A stretch of DNA of 64,000 nucleotides from contig NZ_JACWMS010000001.1 in the NCBI RefSeq assembly GCF_014673215.1, positions 62,001 to 126,000 of the forward strand, read 5' to 3'. Made by a program: the position numbers and the translations under genes. The first letter of the stretch is position 1, and every line of letters starts with the position of its first letter. The notes beneath the pieces were generated by a model. The model searched no databases. It saw only the letters and a program-made list of their open reading frames with translations, and had not been told where the DNA came from. Origin of the DNA: Gordonia hankookensis. GTDB lineage: Bacteria; Actinomycetota; Actinomycetes; Mycobacteriales; Mycobacteriaceae. This document shows, one piece after another, positions 25,809 to 38,223 of the stretch.

Positions 25809-28800
25809 GTGCCGCCTCCATGATCGCTGAATCGACGTCGCGCCCTTCGGCCTCGGCCATCCGGGCCGCGTCGAGCACGCGCTTGTAGTCACTGGGCATG
25901 ACCTTGGTGAAGCCCAGGCATCGACGCGGCCAGTCGGCCAGCATCGACGCCCCGATCGCCGATCCCGTCAGCTCGGTGTGCTTGGTGATCGTCTCGCGCA
26001 GGAATCGCAGGTCGTCGGGGTCGGGGCGCAACAACTCCACCATCGCCATGTTCACCTTGGCGCTGTCGAGGTCATAGACGAAGGCGATGCCCCCGGACAT
26101 CCCGGCCGCCAGATTGCGCCCGGTGGTCCCGAGGATCACCACCCGTCCGCCGGTCATGTACTCGCAGGCGTGATCGCCCACGCCCTCGACCACCGCCGTT
26201 GCGCCGGAATTGCGTACCGAGAACCGCTCACCGACCTTGCCGCGCAGGAACACCTCGCCCGACGTCGCGCCGTAGAGGATGGTATTGCCTGCGATGACCT
26301 GATCCTCGGCGACGAACCAGGCTTCCGGATCGGGTGCTACGACGATCTTCCCGCCGCACAGCCCTTTTCCGACATAGTCGTTGGTGTCGCCCCACAGCCG
26401 TATCGTCACGCCTGGCGGCAGGAAGGCGCCGAGTGACTGTCCGGCCGATCCGGTCAGCTTCACCACGATGGTGTCCTCGGCGAGGCCTTCGGCTCCGTAT
26501 CGGCGTGTGACCTCCGACCCCAGGAGAGTGCCGACCGTCCGGTTCACGTTGCGCACCGGCAGCTCCAGCGTCACCGGATGGGCATCCTCGAGCGCACCTT
26601 CGGCGAGCTGGATGAAGGTCTGATCGAGCGCACGATCGAGCCCATGGTCCTGGCCGCGCATCCGGCGGGTCGGCCCCTTGTCCTCGTGGGTGCGGAAGAT
26701 CGGGGTCAGGTCGAGACCCTTGCTCTTCCAATGCGCCACCGCCTCGGCGGTGTGCAGACGCTGCGACTGCCCGATCGCCTCGTCGAGCGTGCGGTAGCCC
26801 AGCTGTGCCAAGTGCTTTCGCACGTCCTCGGCAATGAACCGGAAGAAGTTGACGATGTGCTCGGCCTGCCCGGTGAACCGCGCACGCAGCTGAGGATTCT
26901 GCGTCGCGACGCCGACAGGGCAGGTGTCGAGGTGACAGACCCGCATCATGATGCACCCGGAGACGATCAGCGGAGCCGTCGAGAAGCCGTACTCCTCGGC
27001 ACCGAGCAGGGCAGCCATGATCACATCGCGCCCGGTGCGCAGGGCGCCGTCGCACTGCACAGTGATGCGGTCGCGTAAACCGTTGAGCATCAACGTCTGC
27101 TGCGCGTCGGCGAGCCCGATCTCCCACGGGGTACCGGCGTGCTTGAGTGACGTCAGCGGCGAGGCTCCGGTGCCTCCGTCGTGGCCCGAGATCAGGACTA
27201 CGTCGGCATGCGCCTTGGACACGCCCGTTGCCACGGTGCCGACTCCGACCGCACTGACCAGCTTCACGTGGATACGTGCGTCGGAGTTGGCGTTCTTCAG
27301 GTCGTGGATCAGCTGTGCGAGATCCTCGATCGAATAGATGTCATGGTGCGGCGGGGGCGAGATCAGGGCGACCCCGGGCGTGGAATGCCGCGTCTTGGCG
27401 ATCCACGGGTACACCTTGTAGGCCGGGAGCTGTCCTCCTTCACCGGGTTTCGCTCCTTGCGCCATCTTGATCTGGATGTCGGTTGCGTTGATCAGGTAGT
27501 CACTGGTGACCCCGAAGCGACCGGACGCCACCTGTTTGACCGCGCTGCGCCGTTCCGGATCGTAGAGTCGATCGACATCTTCGCCACCCTCACCGGAGTT
27601 GGAGCGCCCACCGATCCGGTTCATCGCGATGGCGATGGTCTCGTGGGCCTCGGCCGAGATGGACCCGTAGCTCATCGCGCCCGTGTTGAACCGCGTCATG
27701 ATCGTCTCGACCGGTTCCACCTCCTCGAGCGGGATGGGATCGCGTGCGGCCAGGTCGAAATCGAACAGTCCGCGCAACGTGCCACCCTCACGGGACAGCT
27801 TGTCGACCTCGTCGGAGTACTTCTGGAACACCTCGGACCGACCGGTTCTCGTCGCGTGCTGGAGCAAGAAGATCGTCTCGGGGGTGAACAGATGGAGTTC
27901 GCCCTCCCTGCGGTACTGGTACTCCCCGCCGACTTCGAGACGCCGGTACACCTGTTCCGTCGGGTTCTCCGGGAATGCCCGGTGATGACGTATCCGGACC
28001 TCCTCCGCGAGCTCGTCGAGGCCGACACCTTCGATCCGGGAGACGGTCCGCGTGAAGTACTCCTTGACCACCTCCGACGACAGTCCCACCGCCTCGAAGG
28101 CCTGCGCGCCGGTGTACGAGCTGATCGTCGAGATACCCATCTTGCTCATGACCTTGAGCACGCCCTTGCCGAGCGCCTCGAGGTAGTTCCGGCTGGCCTT
28201 GGACGACGGGACACCGGTGAGCTCGCCCTCCGCGATCAGATCGTCGATCGACTCGAGCGCGAGGTACGGGTTGACAGCCGCCGCACCGAAACCGATCAGC
28301 AGGGCGATGTGGTGGACCTCGCGGGCGTCACCCGACTCCACCACCAACGCGACCTTGGTGCGTTCCTTGGTCCGGACGAGGTGATGGTGTACCGCTGACG
28401 TCGCGAGCAACGACGGGATCGGTGCATGATCCCGGTCGGTCCGCCGGTCGGAGATCACCAGCGTGGTGTGTCCCTCGGCGATCGCCTGGCTCGCACGCAA
28501 CCGGAGATCGTCCAGAGCGGCAGCGAGTCCCGGCCCGCCGTCGGCCACCTCGTAGAGACCGTGCAGCACCTTCGCCGACAATCCCGGATTGTCGCCGTCG
28601 TCGTTGATGTGGACGAGCTTGGCGAGGTCGTCGTTGTCGATGACAGGCCAATGCAGCAGGATCTGGCGACATGATGCAGCGGTGGGGTTCAGGAGATTCT
28701 GTTCGGGACCCATCACGCGCGCCATCGATGTGACGATCTCTTCGCGGATCGCGTCCAGCGGCGGATTGGTCACCTGGGCGAACAGTTCGACAAAGTAGTC

Positions 28801-30372
28801 GTAGAGCAGCCGGGACCGCTTGGACAGCACGGCAACCGGGGTGTCGGTGCCCATCGAGCCGAGCGGTTCATAGCCCGACGCGGCCATCGGCGTGAGGAGC
28901 ACACGCATGTCCTCCTCGGTGTAGCCGAACGAGACCTGGCGTCGGACAACGGTGTCGTGGTTCGGTTTGTAGACCGGCCGGTTCGGCAGGGTTGCGATGT
29001 CGAGCAGACCGGCATGGAGCCACTCGTCGTAGGGCTGCGCACCGATCAGGTCGCCCTTGATCTCCTCGTCCGGGATGATCCGGCCCTGTTTGGTGTCCAC
29101 GAGGAACATCCGGCCCGGTTCGAGCCTGCCCTTGGAGATGACGTCGTCGACGGAAACGTCGAGCACCCCTGCCTCTGACGCGAGGATCACGCGACCGTCG
29201 CGGGTCTGCCACCAGCGTCCCGGCCGCAGCCCGTTGCGGTCGAGCACGGCTCCGACGACGGCGCCGTCGGTGAAGGTGACACAGGCCGGGCCGTCCCAGG
29301 CCTCCATCAGCGATCCGTGGAACTGGAGGAACGCGTGCCGCTTCGGATCCATGTCCGGCACGTTCTCCCACGCCTCGGGCACCATCATCATCACCGCGTG
29401 GGGCACGCTGCGGCCACCGAGGTGCAAGAGTTCGAGGACCTCGTCGAGCGAGGCGGAATCCGATGCCTCCGGCGTGCAGATCGGGAATGCACGTTTCAGG
29501 TCCCCGGGGATGAGGTCGGTCTCGAGAAGTGCTTCACGTGCACGCATCCTGTTGCGGTTGCCGCGGACGGTGTTGATCTCGCCGTTGTGGGCGACGAATC
29601 GGAAGGGGTGGGCCAGCGGCCACGACGGGAACGTGTTGGTCGAGAAGCGGGAGTGCACGATGGCGATCGCGCTGTGGCACCGCTCGTCGCGCAGGTCGTC
29701 GTAGTACAGCGGCAGCTGCATCGTGGTGAGCATGCCCTTGTAGACCATCGTGCGAGTCGACAACGACGGGAAGTAGATGCCCGTTCCCGCCTCCTCGACC
29801 TCCGGGGTGACCCGCTCGGCCTGCTTGCGGAACGGGTAGATGAAGCGATCGAGTTCGAGGCCGCCGATCCGCTTCGCGCCTGCAGGTGGGTCGACGGTGA
29901 CGAAGAGCTGCATCATGTAGGGCATGCAGCCGAGCGCTGTCTCTCCGATGTCCGCGCGTTCGGCATCGACCGGTAGCTCACGCCATCCCAGGATGGTGAT
30001 GCCCTCGGCGTCGGCCAACGCACAAACCCGTTCGACGGCGCGCTCGCGCAAGACGGGATCGACGGGCAGGAAACAGATTCCGGCGGCGTAGGTGTTCTCA
30101 CCATCCGCAGTCGGCGCGGGAAGGTCGAAACCCGCCACCGCGCGGAGCAATTCGTCGGGGAGCTGGATGAGGATTCCTGCACCGTCACCGCTGTTGACCT
30201 CGGCGCCGGCGGCCCCGCGATGTTCGAGGTTCTCCAGCGCCAGCAAGCCGTCGGCCACGATCGAGTGGGAACGTCGGCCGTAGACGTCGGCCACCATCGC
30301 GACACCGCACGAATCGACTTCGGCCTCGGGGTCGTACAGGCCCTGCTTGGCCGGGAGCGCGGAAAACAACAT
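25801..30372 (-). CDS. gltB: Glutamate synthase large subunit
   Basis: A 1523-residue GltB that makes two glutamates from glutamine and 2-oxoglutarate. The class-II amidotransferase cysteine is C22 in [13 protein letters not shown], so about 21 residues must be removed to expose it. Further marks: [20 protein letters not shown], the FMN barrel with [13 protein letters not shown] and [20 protein letters not shown], the [3Fe-4S] motif [20 protein letters not shown], and the C-terminal beta-helix ([32 protein letters not shown]). A GGAGG site lies 6 bases before the ATG. In M. tuberculosis gltBD is elsewhere; here it sits between lgt and pyk. Confidence 0.96.
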   Translation of the reverse strand: MLFSALPAKQGLYDPEAEVDSCGVAMVADVYGRRSHSIVADGLLALENLEHRGAAGAEVNSGDGAGILIQLPDELLRAVAGFDLPAPTADGENTYAAGICFLPVDPVLRERAVERVCALADAEGITILGWRELPVDAERADIGETALGCMPYMMQLFVTVDPPAGAKRIGGLELDRFIYPFRKQAERVTPEVEEAGTGIYFPSLSTRTMVYKGMLTTMQLPLYYDDLRDERCHSAIAIVHSRFSTNTFPSWPLAHPFRFVAHNGEINTVRGNRNRMRAREALLETDLIPGDLKRAFPICTPEASDSASLDEVLELLHLGGRSVPHAVMMMVPEAWENVPDMDPKRHAFLQFHGSLMEAWDGPACVTFTDGAVVGAVLDRNGLRPGRWWQTRDGRVILASEAGVLDVSVDDVISKGRLEPGRMFLVDTKQGRIIPDEEIKGDLIGAQPYDEWLHAGLLDIATLPNRPVYKPNHDTVVRRQVSFGYTEEDMRVLLTPMAASGYEPLGSMGTDTPVAVLSKRSRLLYDYFVELFAQVTNPPLDAIREEIVTSMARVMGPEQNLLNPTAASCRQILLHWPVIDNDDLAKLVHINDDGDNPGLSAKVLHGLYEVADGGPGLAAALDDLRLRASQAIAEGHTTLVISDRRTDRDHAPIPSLLATSAVHHHLVRTKERTKVALVVESGDAREVHHIALLIGFGAAAVNPYLALESIDDLIAEGELTGVPSSKASRNYLEALGKGVLKVMSKMGISTISSYTGAQAFEAVGLSSEVVKEYFTRTVSRIEGVGLDELAEEVRIRHHRAFPENPTEQVYRRLEVGGEYQYRREGELHLFTPETIFLLQHATRTGRSEVFQKYSDEVDKLSREGGTLRGLFDFDLAARDPIPLEEVEPVETIMTRFNTGAMSYGSISAEAHETIAIAMNRIGGRSNSGEGGEDVDRLYDPERRSAVKQVASGRFGVTSDYLINATDIQIKMAQGAKPGEGGQLPAYKVYPWIAKTRHSTPGVALISPPPHHDIYSIEDLAQLIHDLKNANSDARIHVKLVSAVGVGTVATGVSKAHADVVLISGHDGGTGASPLTSLKHAGTPWEIGLADAQQTLMLNGLRDRITVQCDGALRTGRDVIMAALLGAEEYGFSTAPLIVSGCIMMRVCHLDTCPVGVATQNPQLRARFTGQAEHIVNFFRFIAEDVRKHLAQLGYRTLDEAIGQSQRLHTAEAVAHWKSKGLDLTPIFRTHEDKGPTRRMRGQDHGLDRALDQTFIQLAEGALEDAHPVTLELPVRNVNRTVGTLLGSEVTRRYGAEGLAEDTIVVKLTGSAGQSLGAFLPPGVTIRLWGDTNDYVGKGLCGGKIVVAPDPEAWFVAEDQVIAGNTILYGATSGEVFLRGKVGERFSVRNSGATAVVEGVGDHACEYMTGGRVVILGTTGRNLAAGMSGGIAFVYDLDSAKVNMAMVELLRPDPDDLRFLRETITKHTELTGSAIGASMLADWPRRCLGFTKVMPSDYKRVLDAARMAEAEGRDVDSAIMEAARG

Positions 30373-30497
30373 CTCGAACCTCCACTCGACTCGGTGACGA
30401 ATCGCAATGCTCGATGTCCTCAGGGACAGCGCTGGCCCGTGGAGCAGTTATCCGGTGACCGAGTTCGATGGGCTGATCCCGGTCATCGTGAATCTTC

Positions 30498-30503
30498 ACT
30501 CTA
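30498..30503 (-). promoter_or_regulatory. Candidate -10 element of the gltB promoter
   Basis: TAGAGT on the minus strand (in CGATAGAGTG) fits TANNNT. No good -35 is seen. It would give a leader of about 120 bases before gltB, inside the 218-base gap between lgt and gltB. Confidence 0.35.
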
Positions 30504-30548
30504 TCGGACCGAATCAGAGGGTGCCGCGTACTCGGCTGTGATCAGCAC

Positions 30549-30566
30549 CGGAACGGGTTCGTTCCG
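30549..30566 (-). terminator. Small hairpin downstream of lgt
   Basis: CGGAACG-GGTT-CGTTCCG forms a perfect 7-base-pair stem with a 4-base loop, 24 bases after the lgt stop codon. There is no U-tract, so at best this is a weak actinobacterial-type terminator or a processing hairpin separating the trp/lgt operon from gltBD. Confidence 0.3.
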
Positions 30567-30590
30567 CGTGACGGGAGTGTCGATGCCCGA

Positions 30591-32090
30591 CTAGGTGTGT
30601 TCGGGGTCGTCGGGGGTGCCGTCGGCGTCGTCGGCGGTGCCGTTGGCGTCCTCGGCGGTGCCGTTGGCGACATCCGTGGTGCTGTCAGCGTCGTCGGCGG
30701 TGCTGTCGGCGGCATCCGTGGTGCTGTCAGCGTCCTCGGCGGTGCTGTCGGCGACATCCGTGGTGCTGTCGACGTCCTCGGCGGTGCTCTCGGCGGCATC
30801 CGTGGTGCTGTCATCAGCGTCGTCGGCGGTGCTCTCGGCGGCATCCGTGGTGCTGTCGACGTCCTCGGCGGTGCTCTCGGCGGCATCCGTGGTGCTGTCC
30901 GCGTCGCCTACCTCCGACTCGAGCACCCAGTCCTCGGTGGAGGATTCCGCCGTCAGCGGCTCCCCGTCGTCGGCCCGGGGCGTGTGGCGCGCGATCGCGG
31001 CCGCGAGTGCGGCCTCGGCGGGACTGTCGCCGGGCTCCTCGGCCACACGTCGGGCCCGGCCACGTCTCGTGTCCGCGTCGCCGCTGTCGCGAGCGTCATC
31101 GGCGTCTGCGTCGTAGCGGTCGTCGATGTAACCGGCGACCCCGAGCTCCTCGAGTTCTTCGGCCCGCTGCGGGTGATAGATCTCCAGGCCCTGCTCACGG
31201 CCGCGCGGTGCGAGAACGAAGTAGGCTGCCGCACAGGCGAGCACCAGCACCGCGGTGAACACGTTGATCCGGGTTCCGAAGATGTGGGTGGCCGGATCGG
31301 AACGCATCAGCTCGACACCGAAACGGCCGACGCAATAGCCGGCCACATACAGCGCGAACAGACGTCCGTGGCCGATCCGGAAACGCCTGTCGACGACGAC
31401 GAGCAGGATCACCACGAGGACGTTCCACAGCAGCTCGTAGAGGAAGGTCGGATGCACGATGGCAACCACATGGCCGTTGGAGGTACCGCTGATCAGGCCG
31501 GGATCGGCGACCCCGTTCGCATCGACGCGCTCGTAGATCTTCAAGCCCCACCGCACGGTCGTCTCGCGACCATAGAGCTCCTGGTTGAAGTAGTTCCCGA
31601 GGCGGCCGATGGCCTGGGCCAGCAGGATGGCCGGTGCGAGCGCGTCCCCGAATGGGGGCAACCGGATGCCGTGTCGTCGCGCACCGATCCAGGCGCCGAG
31701 CGCGCCGAGCAGTACGGCACCCCAGATACCCAGGCCGCCATCCCAGATCTTCAGTGCGTCGATCGGCTCCTTCGGGCCGTCGCCGAAGTAGGTCTGCCAG
31801 TCGGTGGCCACGTGGTAGAGCCGCCCGCCGACGAGGCCGAAGGGCACCGCCCAGATCGCGACGTCGAGGACCTCACCCTCTTGCCCGCCGCGGGCCTTCC
31901 AGCGGCGATTGCCCCACCAGACCGCGACGATGATGCCGACGATGATGCAGAGGGCGTATGCGCGGACGGGAAACGGTCCCAGATGCCAGACGCCCTCCGG
32001 CGGGCTCGGGAGGTAGGCCAGGACCATCGATCCTGCGGATCCAGTCCCGTCGAGAGTTGTCGGCCCAGCAAGGGGTGTCGGCACCGTCAC
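30591..32090 (-). CDS. lgt: Prolipoprotein diacylglyceryl transferase with long acidic repeat tail
   Basis: A 499-residue protein. Residues 20-300 are a canonical Lgt membrane enzyme that transfers diacylglycerol from phosphatidylglycerol to the lipobox cysteine: PFPVRAYALCIIVGI, GGRLYHVATDW, KIWDGGLGIWGA, the signature IGRLGNYFNQELYG, and GYCVGRFGVELMRSD. After about residue 310 comes a 190-residue hydrophilic tail, ending in repeats of about 14 residues (DSTTDAAESTAEDV and variants). Mycobacterial Lgt also carries a C-terminal extension, but this one is strongly repetitive. Start GTG at 32090, or the ATG 21 codons later. Follows trpA by 53 bases. Confidence 0.93.
   Translation of the reverse strand: MTVPTPLAGPTTLDGTGSAGSMVLAYLPSPPEGVWHLGPFPVRAYALCIIVGIIVAVWWGNRRWKARGGQEGEVLDVAIWAVPFGLVGGRLYHVATDWQTYFGDGPKEPIDALKIWDGGLGIWGAVLLGALGAWIGARRHGIRLPPFGDALAPAILLAQAIGRLGNYFNQELYGRETTVRWGLKIYERVDANGVADPGLISGTSNGHVVAIVHPTFLYELLWNVLVVILLVVVDRRFRIGHGRLFALYVAGYCVGRFGVELMRSDPATHIFGTRINVFTAVLVLACAAAYFVLAPRGREQGLEIYHPQRAEELEELGVAGYIDDRYDADADDARDSGDADTRRGRARRVAEEPGDSPAEAALAAAIARHTPRADDGEPLTAESSTEDWVLESEVGDADSTTDAAESTAEDVDSTTDAAESTADDADDSTTDAAESTAEDVDSTTDVADSTAEDADSTTDAADSTADDADSTTDVANGTAEDANGTADDADGTPDDPEHT
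30600..30905. repeat. 42-base tandem repeats encoding the Lgt tail
   Basis: About seven imperfect units of roughly 42 bases (some 36-45), each containing a ggcatccgtggtgctgtc-type core and encoding Thr/Asp/Ala/Ser/Glu-rich segments. Units stay in frame with lgt to its stop codon. Confidence 0.85.
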
Positions 32091-32143
32091 GCTGCCACCC
32101 TAACCGACCGACCGATCCGGACCGTGGACCGGCGGTGGGACGC

Positions 32144-32992
32144 TTATGCTCCGCGTGGAGCCGAGCCGGCAGGAGTCGCCGCACGCACGCCCTCGGCGAG
32201 TTCGCCGACCAGCGCCGCGAGCTCGGTCGTGCCGACCTTGGCCGCCGACACGAGCGCCGAGCCAACGATCACGCCGTCGGCGTAACTCGCGATCTCGGCG
32301 GCCTGCGCTCCGCTGCGAACGCCCAGACCGACACCGATCGGGATGTCGCTGTGCGCCCGCACCCGCGCGCACAGCTCCGGCGCGGCGTCGGACACCGCGT
32401 CACGGGCGCCCGTGACACCCATCGTCGAGGCCGCGTAGACGAACCCGCGCGAGGCATCGACGGTGAGGGCCAATCGTTCGGTTGTCGATGACGGCGCGAC
32501 GAGATAGATGCGGTCGAGGTCGTGTGCGTCGGACGCGGCCTCCCAGGCGGCGCCCTCCTCGGGAATGAGGTTCGGGGTGATCAGGCCGGCACCGCCCGCG
32601 CTCGCCAGATCGTGGGCGAACCGGTCCACGCCGTACTGCAGCACCGGATTCCAGTAGCTCATGACGACGGCCTGGCCGCCTGCCGCGGCGATGGCCTCCA
32701 CGGCCGTGAAGACGTCGCGGACCCGCACGCCGTTGGCGAGCGCCAGGTCGGCGGCCTCCTGGATGGTTGGTCCGTCCATCACCGGATCGGAGTACGGCAC
32801 GCCGACCTCGATGATGTCGCAGCCGGCCTCGACCATCGTTCGGAAATACTCCACCGACTTCTCGACCGTGGGGTAACCCACGGGCAGGTATCCGATCAGG
32901 GCGCTACGACCCTCGTCACGGCATCGGGCGAAGGTCGGGCCGAGCTTCGAGCGCGCCGTGTGGGTCACGGCGGCCGCTTCCTGGGCACTCAT
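32144..32992 (-). CDS. trpA: Tryptophan synthase alpha subunit
   Basis: A 282-residue TIM-barrel enzyme that cleaves indole-3-glycerol phosphate to indole, which channels to TrpB. Catalytic Glu and Asp lie in [42 protein letters not shown] and [12 protein letters not shown] are also typical. The ATG overlaps the trpB stop by four bases (ATGA), giving tight coupling as in other trpBA pairs. A longer reading frame upstream runs inside trpB and is not used. Confidence 0.96.
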   Translation of the reverse strand: MSAQEAAAVTHTARSKLGPTFARCRDEGRSALIGYLPVGYPTVEKSVEYFRTMVEAGCDIIEVGVPYSDPVMDGPTIQEAADLALANGVRVRDVFTAVEAIAAAGGQAVVMSYWNPVLQYGVDRFAHDLASAGGAGLITPNLIPEEGAAWEAASDAHDLDRIYLVAPSSTTERLALTVDASRGFVYAASTMGVTGARDAVSDAAPELCARVRAHSDIPIGVGLGVRSGAQAAEIASYADGVIVGSALVSAAKVGTTELAALVGELAEGVRAATPAGSAPRGA

Positions 32993-34305
32993 ACCGTCTC
33001 CCCTGTCTGTTCGCCGCCTGCCGCCGCCTCGTCCTGTGATGGGGGCTTGTCGAACAGGTGGAACCATTCCGCTGCGGTGTCGACGTCCTTGTCACCACGA
33101 CCGGACAGGCTCACGACGATGATCGCGCCGTCACCGAGTTCCCGGCCGAGTTCGAGCGCACCGGCAACCGCGTGCGCGGACTCGATGGCCGGGATGATGC
33201 CCTCGCGCCGGCTCAGCAACGCGAGCGCGTCCATCGCCTCCGTGTCGGTGATCGGCCGGTAATCGGCGCGGCCGATGTCCTTCAGATACGCGTGCTCGGG
33301 TCCGACGCCGGGATAGTCGAGACCTGCAGAGATCGAATGCGATTCGATGGTCTGCCCATCCTCGTCCTGCAACAGGTAGGAATAGGCCCCCTGGAACGCA
33401 CCCGGTGTTCCGCCGGTGAAAGTCGCGGCGTGCCGGCCTGTCTCGACACCGTCGCCCGCGGCCTCGTAACCGATGAGTCGCACGCTCGCGTCGTCGATGA
33501 ACGGATGGAAGATCCCGATCGCGTTGGAACCGCCACCGACACACGCGACCACAGCGTCGGGCAGGCGCCCGACCTGCTCCTGGATCTGCGCGCGCGCCTC
33601 CAACCCGACGACACGCTGAAAGTCGCGGACCATCGCAGGGAACGGATGCGGCCCGGCCGCCGTACCGAAGCAGTAATAAGTGTTGTGCGCGTTGGTCACC
33701 CAGTCGCGCATCGCCTCGTTGATGGCATCCTTGAGGGTCGCCGACCCGTTGTCGACAGCGATCACCTCGGCGCCGAGGAGCCGCATCCGGGCCACGTTCA
33801 GGGCCTGCCGATCGGTGTCGACCCGGCCCATGTAGACGACGCATTCGAGACCGAGCAATGCGCAGGCGGTCGCGGTGGCGACACCGTGCTGACCGGCGCC
33901 GGTCTCGGCGATCACCCGTGACTTGCCCATGCGCTGCGCCAGCAATGCCTGTCCGAGCACATTGTTGATCTTGTGCGAGCCGGTGTGGTTCAGATCCTCA
34001 CGCTTGAGGAAAAGCCTTGCGCCGCCGGCATCTTCACGAAGTCGCGCCGCTTCGTACAGCGGCGACGGCCGTCCGGTGTAGTCCCGCTGCAACCGGTCGA
34101 GCTCGGCAAGGTAGTCGTCGTCGCGACGCAGTTTCTGGTACGTCGTGGTGACCTCGTCGATCACCGCCATCAATGCCTCGGGGACGTGCCGTCCGCCGTA
34201 GACACCGAAATGGCCGCTCTCGTCGGGTTCGATCGATGTACGCGTGGTGAGCCCGACGCTCATGGCCGGGTAGGGAACGTTGGGAGAATCGGTATTCGCG
34301 CTCAC
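32989..34305 (-). CDS. trpB: Tryptophan synthase beta subunit
   Basis: A 438-residue PLP enzyme joining indole and serine to tryptophan. The PLP lysine is in [15 protein letters not shown]; other marks are [34 protein letters not shown] and [16 protein letters not shown] (phosphate-binding glycines), and [14 protein letters not shown]. It starts with GTG ([11 protein letters not shown]), preceded by AAGAGA; trpC lies 44 bases upstream. Confidence 0.96.
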   Translation of the reverse strand: MSANTDSPNVPYPAMSVGLTTRTSIEPDESGHFGVYGGRHVPEALMAVIDEVTTTYQKLRRDDDYLAELDRLQRDYTGRPSPLYEAARLREDAGGARLFLKREDLNHTGSHKINNVLGQALLAQRMGKSRVIAETGAGQHGVATATACALLGLECVVYMGRVDTDRQALNVARMRLLGAEVIAVDNGSATLKDAINEAMRDWVTNAHNTYYCFGTAAGPHPFPAMVRDFQRVVGLEARAQIQEQVGRLPDAVVACVGGGSNAIGIFHPFIDDASVRLIGYEAAGDGVETGRHAATFTGGTPGAFQGAYSYLLQDEDGQTIESHSISAGLDYPGVGPEHAYLKDIGRADYRPITDTEAMDALALLSRREGIIPAIESAHAVAGALELGRELGDGAIIVVSLSGRGDKDVDTAAEWFHLFDKPPSQDEAAAGGEQTGETV

Positions 34306-34349
34306 GGTCTCTTGTCGTCGGCTATCGGGGTCAGCGGGCGGAAATGCCG

Positions 34350-35168
<819 letters not shown>

Positions 35169-35202
35169 GACGTGTGGGCCCCCTTTCGATGTTCGTGTGC
35201 TC

Positions 35203-36012
35203 TCAGGGTAGACCGGTGCCCGAATCGTCCTGTGGCCGGGTTGGCCGCTCACGGCCGTCGTCCGCAGGGGTCTCCGGGACATCGGTGGGATCGATCCCGG
35301 TGTCGAGTGCGTCCCACATCATGCGTTCGTTCGCGGCGGGTCCTTCGTTACGCCCATCCGCCCGTGAGGCGTCGTCGGACGCCGTGTCACCGGTGGTCGC
35401 GGTGCCGGTTGTGGCACCGGTGGTGCGCTCGTGCTCGGCGAAGATCTGACGCTCCAGTTCCGCTCGCCGCGCGCCTGGGCTCTTGTACTTCGACGACATC
35501 CCGGCCCCACCGGCCACCCGGAGCAGGAGCACGCCTGCCAGGACCGCACACACGGTGCCGGCGAGCGCGACCACCGCCGCCCAGGAGTTGGTGGTGATCA
35601 GCAGTACCTGGAAACGGCCGGGAAGATTGGCGGCGTCGGCGGCGTAACCCGAGTCGGCACCACCGGTCATCAGTGAGATGGCGGGGATGGCAGCGAGGAC
35701 ACCGCCCGCCGCGACGAGTATCGCGATCACGCGTAGACCCCAGCCGCGCACCGAGAACGCTGCGAGGATGGCCGCGAGAAGAACCAGCGCGAGTGGTGTC
35801 AGCCACGGACTCCAGTCCGAACCCTTGACGTCGAAATCCCGTGCCGGGGCCAGTCCGTCCGCGGCGAGTACCCGGCACCACACCAACCGAGACGCCGACC
35901 AGAAGGCCAGTGCCGCGAGCGCCAGCAGGATGGCGGCGAGCATCTGGCGTCGCCGCATGAACGACTTCGCGGCGGCCGCCGGATCGGTGCTCGAGGGAGT
36001 CGGCGCGTTCAT
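35203..36012 (-). CDS. Trp biosynthesis-associated membrane protein (TIGR02234 type)
   Basis: A 269-residue membrane protein with four hydrophobic helices (about residues 22-42, 70-88, 94-114 and 146-166; the second pair begins [16 protein letters not shown]) and a charged C-terminal tail of about 100 residues. It matches the TIGR02234 family that sits between trpE and trpC in actinobacteria; its activity is unknown. The ATG overlaps the trpE stop by four bases, so it is co-translated with the anthranilate synthase subunit. Confidence 0.85.
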   Translation of the reverse strand: MNAPTPSSTDPAAAAKSFMRRRQMLAAILLALAALAFWSASRLVWCRVLAADGLAPARDFDVKGSDWSPWLTPLALVLLAAILAAFSVRGWGLRVIAILVAAGGVLAAIPAISLMTGGADSGYAADAANLPGRFQVLLITTNSWAAVVALAGTVCAVLAGVLLLRVAGGAGMSSKYKSPGARRAELERQIFAEHERTTGATTGTATTGDTASDDASRADGRNEGPAANERMMWDALDTGIDPTDVPETPADDGRERPTRPQDDSGTGLP

Positions 36013-37571
36013 CGGGTCCCGCTCTCCACGGTGACCCCGTCGTCGGCGTCCGATCCGACGCGGCGCATGGTGCCGGCCGCGGCGACCGCGTTGAGGACGG
36101 CGGTCGCCTTGTTGCGCGCCTCGTTGTACTCGTATTCGGGTTCGCTGTCGGCGACCACGCCGCCGCCTGCCTGTACGAAGGCACGCCCGCCCGACATCAG
36201 CGCGGTGCGGATCGCGATCGCGGTGTCAGCGTTGCCGGCGAAATCCAGATACCCGACGATCCCGCCATAGAGGCCGCGCCGCGTCAGCTCGTGTTCGTCG
36301 ATGAGTTCCATGGCACGCACCTTCGGTGCGCCGGTGAGCGTGCCCGCCGGGAAACACGCGGTGACCGCGTCGAGCGCGTGTTTGTCCTCGCGCAGCGTCC
36401 CCGACACCGTCGAGACGAGATGCATGACATGGCTGTACCGCTCGACATGGCGGTAATCGCCGACCTTGACCGTGCCGGGGCGGCAGACCCGACCGAGGTC
36501 GTTACGGCCCAGATCGACGAGCATCAGATGCTCGGCGTTCTCCTTCTCGTCTTCCACCAGGCCCTTGGCGAGGAGCTGATCCTCTTCCTCGGTGGCACCG
36601 CGCCAGCGCGTCCCTGCGATGGGATGGGTGGTCGCCACTCCGTCGGACACGGTGACGAGCGCTTCGGGGCTGCTGCCGACGATGGTGAACGGACCACTGC
36701 CGGCACCGTCGTGACCGGGCATCCGAAGGAGATACATGTACGGACTCGGATTGGACGCGCGCAGCACCCGGTAGACGTCGACCGGATCGGCCTCGGTCTC
36801 CATCTCGAATCGCTGCGACGGAACCACCTGGAACGCCTCGCCCGCTTCGATCTCACCGACGAGGGTCGTGACGATCTCGCTGTACTCCGCGAGCGTCCGT
36901 TGTGACCGGTACTCCGGCGTCGGACGGTCGAAATGCGACACCGTGGACGGTGACGGGGCGGCCAGGGCCTGGGTCATGCGGTCGAGCCGCGCGACCGCGT
37001 CGTGATATGCCTGCTCGGCCCGCTCGGATGAGCCGTCCCAGTTCACCGCGTTGGCGATCAAGGTGATGGTGCCCTCGTGGTGATCGACAGCGGCGAGGTC
37101 GGTCGCCAGCAGCATCATCATGTCCGGCAGTCCGAGGTCGTCGGTGGTGGTCTCCGGGAGCCGCTCGAGCCGGCGCACCATGTCGTAGGCGAAGAATCCG
37201 ACGAAACCACCGGTCAGCGGTGGCATGTCAGGGAACGGATCGGTGGCCAGCAGGCGCAACGACTCGGCCAGCGCCTCGACCGGGTCGCCCCCGTCGGGCG
37301 CACCGGTGGGGACCTCGCCCCACCAGCGGGCCTCACCGTCGACGACGGTGAGCGCCGAGGGCGACTGCACACCGATGAACGACCAGCGCGACCAGGAGCG
37401 GCCGTTCTCCGCCGACTCCAGCAGGAAGGTGCCCTCCCGGTCGCCTGCGAGCTTCCGGTACGCCGACAAGGGCGTCTCGGAGTCGGCGAGCACCTTGCGG
37501 GTGACGGGGACGACGCGGTGATCGGCCGCGAGGTCGAGGAACTCCGCGAGTGTGGTCGTGTCGGGGCTCAT
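36009..37571 (-). CDS. trpE: Anthranilate synthase component I
   Basis: A 520-residue chorismate-using enzyme that makes anthranilate with a glutamine amidotransferase subunit (TrpG, not in this window). Marks: feedback-site-like [100 protein letters not shown] and [13 protein letters not shown]. The ATG at 37571 overlaps the tautomerase stop (ATGA), so there is no room for a trp leader peptide or attenuator directly before it. Confidence 0.96.
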   Translation of the reverse strand: MSPDTTTLAEFLDLAADHRVVPVTRKVLADSETPLSAYRKLAGDREGTFLLESAENGRSWSRWSFIGVQSPSALTVVDGEARWWGEVPTGAPDGGDPVEALAESLRLLATDPFPDMPPLTGGFVGFFAYDMVRRLERLPETTTDDLGLPDMMMLLATDLAAVDHHEGTITLIANAVNWDGSSERAEQAYHDAVARLDRMTQALAAPSPSTVSHFDRPTPEYRSQRTLAEYSEIVTTLVGEIEAGEAFQVVPSQRFEMETEADPVDVYRVLRASNPSPYMYLLRMPGHDGAGSGPFTIVGSSPEALVTVSDGVATTHPIAGTRWRGATEEEDQLLAKGLVEDEKENAEHLMLVDLGRNDLGRVCRPGTVKVGDYRHVERYSHVMHLVSTVSGTLREDKHALDAVTACFPAGTLTGAPKVRAMELIDEHELTRRGLYGGIVGYLDFAGNADTAIAIRTALMSGGRAFVQAGGGVVADSEPEYEYNEARNKATAVLNAVAAAGTMRRVGSDADDGVTVESGTR

Positions 37572-37747
37572 CCCAGCGGCTCGCCGCCGACGCCCCACTG
37601 CTGCCGGGGAATCTCGGTGATGGTCACCCACACCGAGTCGGGATTCTTACCGGTCGCCTTCGCGTAGGCATCGGTCACCGCCGCGATGGTCTCCCGTTTG
37701 ACCCGGTCGGACAGGCCCGGGGTCTGCGAGATCTGGATCAATGGCAT
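37568..37747 (-). CDS. 4-oxalocrotonate tautomerase family protein
   Basis: A 59-residue protein beginning [20 protein letters not shown], with the catalytic Pro exposed directly after Met, and ending in [18 protein letters not shown]. Length and N-terminus are those of the 4-OT/tautomerase superfamily, which uses Pro1 as a general base. Two upstream genes' spacing: hisI ends 38 bases before it, and its own stop overlaps the trpE start by four bases, so it is embedded in the his-trp operon. Its substrate is unknown. Confidence 0.85.
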   Translation of the reverse strand: MPLIQISQTPGLSDRVKRETIAAVTDAYAKATGKNPDSVWVTITEIPRQQWGVGGEPLG

Positions 37748-37784
37748 CGGCGCCGTCACCGCCTTTCTTCTCGACTGGTCGCGT

Positions 37785-38177
37785 TCATTGTCCCCCGCCG
37801 CCGGCAGATGCCTCCCCCGCCGGGGGTGCGTCGGATGCCGCGAACGGCAGTGAGGGGGTGTCGAAACAACTGTGATTACCCGTGTGGCAGGCGGCGCCGA
37901 CCTGGTCGACCACCAACAGCACGGTGTCTCCGTCGCAGTCGAGCCGGACATCGTGCACGAATTGGGTGTGGCCGCTGGTCTCGCCCTTCACCCAGTACTG
38001 CTGACGGGAGCGCGAATAGTAGGTGGCCCGTCGGGTTGCCAGAGTCTGTTCGAGCGCGGCGTCGTCCATCCACGCCATCATCAGGACGGTGCCGGTCTCG
38101 CGTTCCTGGGCGATCGCTGCGAACAACCCGTCGTCGTTGCGTTTCAGGCGGGCGGCGATGTCGTGGTCGAGAGCCAT
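37785..38177 (-). CDS. hisI: Phosphoribosyl-AMP cyclohydrolase
   Basis: A 130-residue single-domain HisI (no HisE fusion), catalysing step 3 of histidine synthesis. Metal- and zinc-binding residues are in [20 protein letters not shown] and [38 protein letters not shown] and [11 protein letters not shown] are family segments. The Gly/Ala-rich end ([11 protein letters not shown]) is unusual filler. Follows hisF by 46 bases. Confidence 0.95.
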   Translation of the reverse strand: MALDHDIAARLKRNDDGLFAAIAQERETGTVLMMAWMDDAALEQTLATRRATYYSRSRQQYWVKGETSGHTQFVHDVRLDCDGDTVLLVVDQVGAACHTGNHSCFDTPSLPFAASDAPPAGEASAGGGGQ

Positions 38178-38223
38178 CTTCGGGGTCCTGTCGTGTTGTC
38201 GAGTGCGTACGGGGAACGTCGCG

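Noticed and set aside
30600..30905. CRISPR-like or minisatellite intergenic repeats
   Set aside because: The repeats are inside the lgt coding frame and imperfect, with no spacer structure.
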